A stretch of 5,506 nucleotides of DNA, taken from the NCBI GenBank assembly GCA_020431135.1, contig JAGQIT010000662.1:1-5506 (forward strand). Reading direction: 5' to 3'. This DNA comes from Myxococcales bacterium (GTDB taxonomy: Bacteria > Myxococcota_A > Polyangia > Nannocystales > Nannocystaceae). The position numbers were made by a program, and so were the translations under genes. Below the pieces are notes generated by a model. It saw only the letters and a list, made by a program, of their open reading frames with translations. It was not told where the DNA came from and did no database searches. Below are positions 4,564 to 5,506 of this stretch, piece after piece (position 1 is the stretch's first letter; each line of letters opens with the position of its first letter).

Positions 4564-5331
4564 ATGCCCCGCCTCCTCCTGACCGCGCTCCTCACCCTCC
4601 CCCTCGCCTGCAGCGGCGGCAAGATGTCGACGGACACGGACACCGCGTCGTCCTCGTCGACGTCGTCGTCCTCGTCGGGCTCTTCGGAGTCCGCGTCGTC
4701 GACCTCGACCTCGACGGGCGGCGACGGCAACGCGCGCTGCAACCCCTCGATCGGCGCGGACACCTGCGGCGGCGACCTCATGTGTTGCTCGGACGATCCC
4801 GCGGCACACCAGGGCAAGCTGCCGGCGTTCAACGGCGCGGTCGTCGACGACGTCTACGGCGTGTCGATCTTCGCCGAGAACAACAACAGCCTGAGCCACA
4901 GCGGCGAGTGCGTCGCCGCCGACGCCATCGATCCGCTCCTCAACGGCTGCCCGCGCCCCTGCAACCCGCGCTGGGAGGCCGCCGACGTCGCGGCGATCTG
5001 CGGCGAGGGCCGGATCTGCTGCCAGTCCCGCGAGCTCGACCCCGACGACTGCATCCTCGATCCGGACACCGACCGCTGGCGCGCGGCGACCGGCGCCGAC
5101 ATCTTCACGAACCTCACCACCTGGGGCTCGATCCACCCGACCGGCCAGGACCCCCAAGGATCGAGCTGCGCCATCTTCGCGGGCGTCGCCGACCCCGGCG
5201 ATCCGACCTACGCCGACTGCCTGCGCCAGCTCAGCGTCGCCGACCAACGAGGCTGGTGCGCCGACAGCTGCCCCTGCGTCGAGGACACCTGCGAGCTCCT
5301 CAACGACGACGCGGTCCCGCTGTGCCCGTAG
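4564..5331 (+). CDS. Cys-rich surface lipoprotein with Ser/Thr linker and duplicated C-x5-CC module
   Basis: I do not recognise a named family. The 255-residue protein starts with a short signal peptide (MPRLLLTALLTLPLAC) and a probable lipid-anchor Cys16. The lipobox PLAC is unusual because Pro is at -3. A Ser/Thr/Gly linker (about 22-53) follows, as in many secreted myxobacterial proteins. The mature domain has 18 further cysteines (59, 68, 74, 75, 116, 129, 133, 146, 152, 153, 163, 202, 219, 232, 236, 238, 243, 254), an even number compatible with a fully disulfide-bonded fold. A module CNP...CG-x4-CC occurs twice, at 59-75 (CGGDLMCC) and 133-153 (CGEGRICC). No enzyme motif or haem site is seen. 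ATG 4564 is chosen because the upstream ATG at 4504 would place a charged Pro/Arg stretch before the signal peptide. It is probably outer-membrane anchored (Ser at +2) and surface-exposed. Confidence 0.8.
   Translation: MPRLLLTALLTLPLACSGGKMSTDTDTASSSSTSSSSSGSSESASSTSTSTGGDGNARCNPSIGADTCGGDLMCCSDDPAAHQGKLPAFNGAVVDDVYGVSIFAENNNSLSHSGECVAADAIDPLLNGCPRPCNPRWEAADVAAICGEGRICCQSRELDPDDCILDPDTDRWRAATGADIFTNLTTWGSIHPTGQDPQGSSCAIFAGVADPGDPTYADCLRQLSVADQRGWCADSCPCVEDTCELLNDDAVPLCP
4648..4716 (+). repeat. Low-complexity TCG-rich tract encoding the Ser/Thr linker
   Basis: The tract consists mostly of TCG, TCC and ACG codons. A 13-bp unit (GTCGTCCTCGTCG) occurs at 4647-4659 and again at 4665-4677, an in-frame offset of 18 bp, and GACCTC is doubled at 4701-4712. 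Slippage here would change linker length by whole codons. Confidence 0.6.
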
Positions 5332-5376
5332 GCCGACGACGACGACGCGCGCGACCTGCCGTGAGCCCGTCGACCG

Positions 5377-5403
5377 GTCTCGACGAGACGCCGCCCGCGG
5401 GCG
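5377..5403. terminator. Two small hairpins between convergent genes, possible shared terminator
   Basis: GTCTC/GAGAC (5377-5389, 3-nt loop) is followed by a 12-bp palindrome CGCCCGCGGGCG (5392-5403). Both lie in the 73-bp gap between the lipoprotein stop and the stop of the minus-strand gene. There is no T run on either side, so termination is only suggested by position. Confidence 0.25.
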
Positions 5404-5404
5404 C

Positions 5405-5506
5405 TCAGGCCTCGCCGATCGTGATCACCCGGCGGATCTCGTCGGTGCGCAGGCCGAGGGCCATCGGCCGGCGGACGCCGGGGAGCACGGCGACGTCGTA
5501 GAGCTC
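5405..5506 (-). CDS. 3' end of an unidentified minus-strand gene
   Basis: Read from the right edge on the minus strand, an open frame gives 33 residues before TGA. It starts ELYDVAVLPGVRRPMALGLR and ends ITIGEA. It has the gene-like codon pattern of this genome (nearly all third bases G or C) and a balanced amino-acid mix unlike the shadow frames. The rest lies outside the window. I do not recognise the family; the fragment looks like the end of a soluble alpha/beta protein. It converges on the Cys-rich lipoprotein gene. Confidence 0.6.
   Translation of the reverse strand, partial: ELYDVAVLPGVRRPMALGLRTDEIRRVITIGEA

Noticed and set aside
3747..4832. Long minus-strand open frame of 361 codons opposite the methyltransferase and lipoprotein
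   Set aside because: It has an Asp/Glu/Arg-biased translation without motifs, and covers parts of two well-supported plus-strand genes.

Overview
The window is very GC-rich, with coding frames dominated by G/C-ending codons. It carries a Cys-rich lipoprotein whose lipobox is followed by a long Ser/Thr tract. That combination suggests a myxobacterium, possibly of the Nannocystis/Plesiocystis group; this is inference from style, not a marker gene. I see no rRNA, tRNA, CRISPR array, transposase or attachment site.

Left part (1-2010). The 3' part of a polytopic membrane protein gene runs in from upstream and overlaps by 11 nt a small winged-helix DNA-binding protein, so the two form a translationally coupled pair. 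The pair converges on a minus-strand AI-2E/PerM-type transporter, with only 5 nt between the two stop codons.

Middle (1992-3731). A gene-free stretch of about 490 bp holds the transporter leader, a computed-by-eye 21-bp multi-stem structure, and a strong hairpin terminator for the next gene. That gene is a minus-strand di-haem cytochrome c peroxidase/MauG-family lipoprotein with two CxxCH motifs, which appears to lack two residues important in classical bacterial peroxidases. It diverges from a methyltransferase-like gene across 115 bp. This divergent region has an 18-bp perfect palindrome near its centre and TANNNT hexamers exactly 6 nt from both ATGs, so both genes look leaderless.

Right part (3732-5506). 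A short Rossmann-fold, spermidine-synthase-like SAM-binding protein is followed 67 bp later by the Cys-rich lipoprotein, which has a duplicated CNP...C-x5-CC module. Beyond it is the 3' end of a convergent minus-strand gene that I could not identify.

The peroxidase would act in the periplasm, probably anchored in the outer membrane; the Cys-rich protein probably sits on the cell surface. No single pathway unites the genes. The peroxidase/methyltransferase divergent promoter is the best candidate for a co-regulated unit. I found no clear new multi-gene system; the best leads are the atypical peroxidase, the divergent leaderless promoter and the Cys-rich duplicated module.
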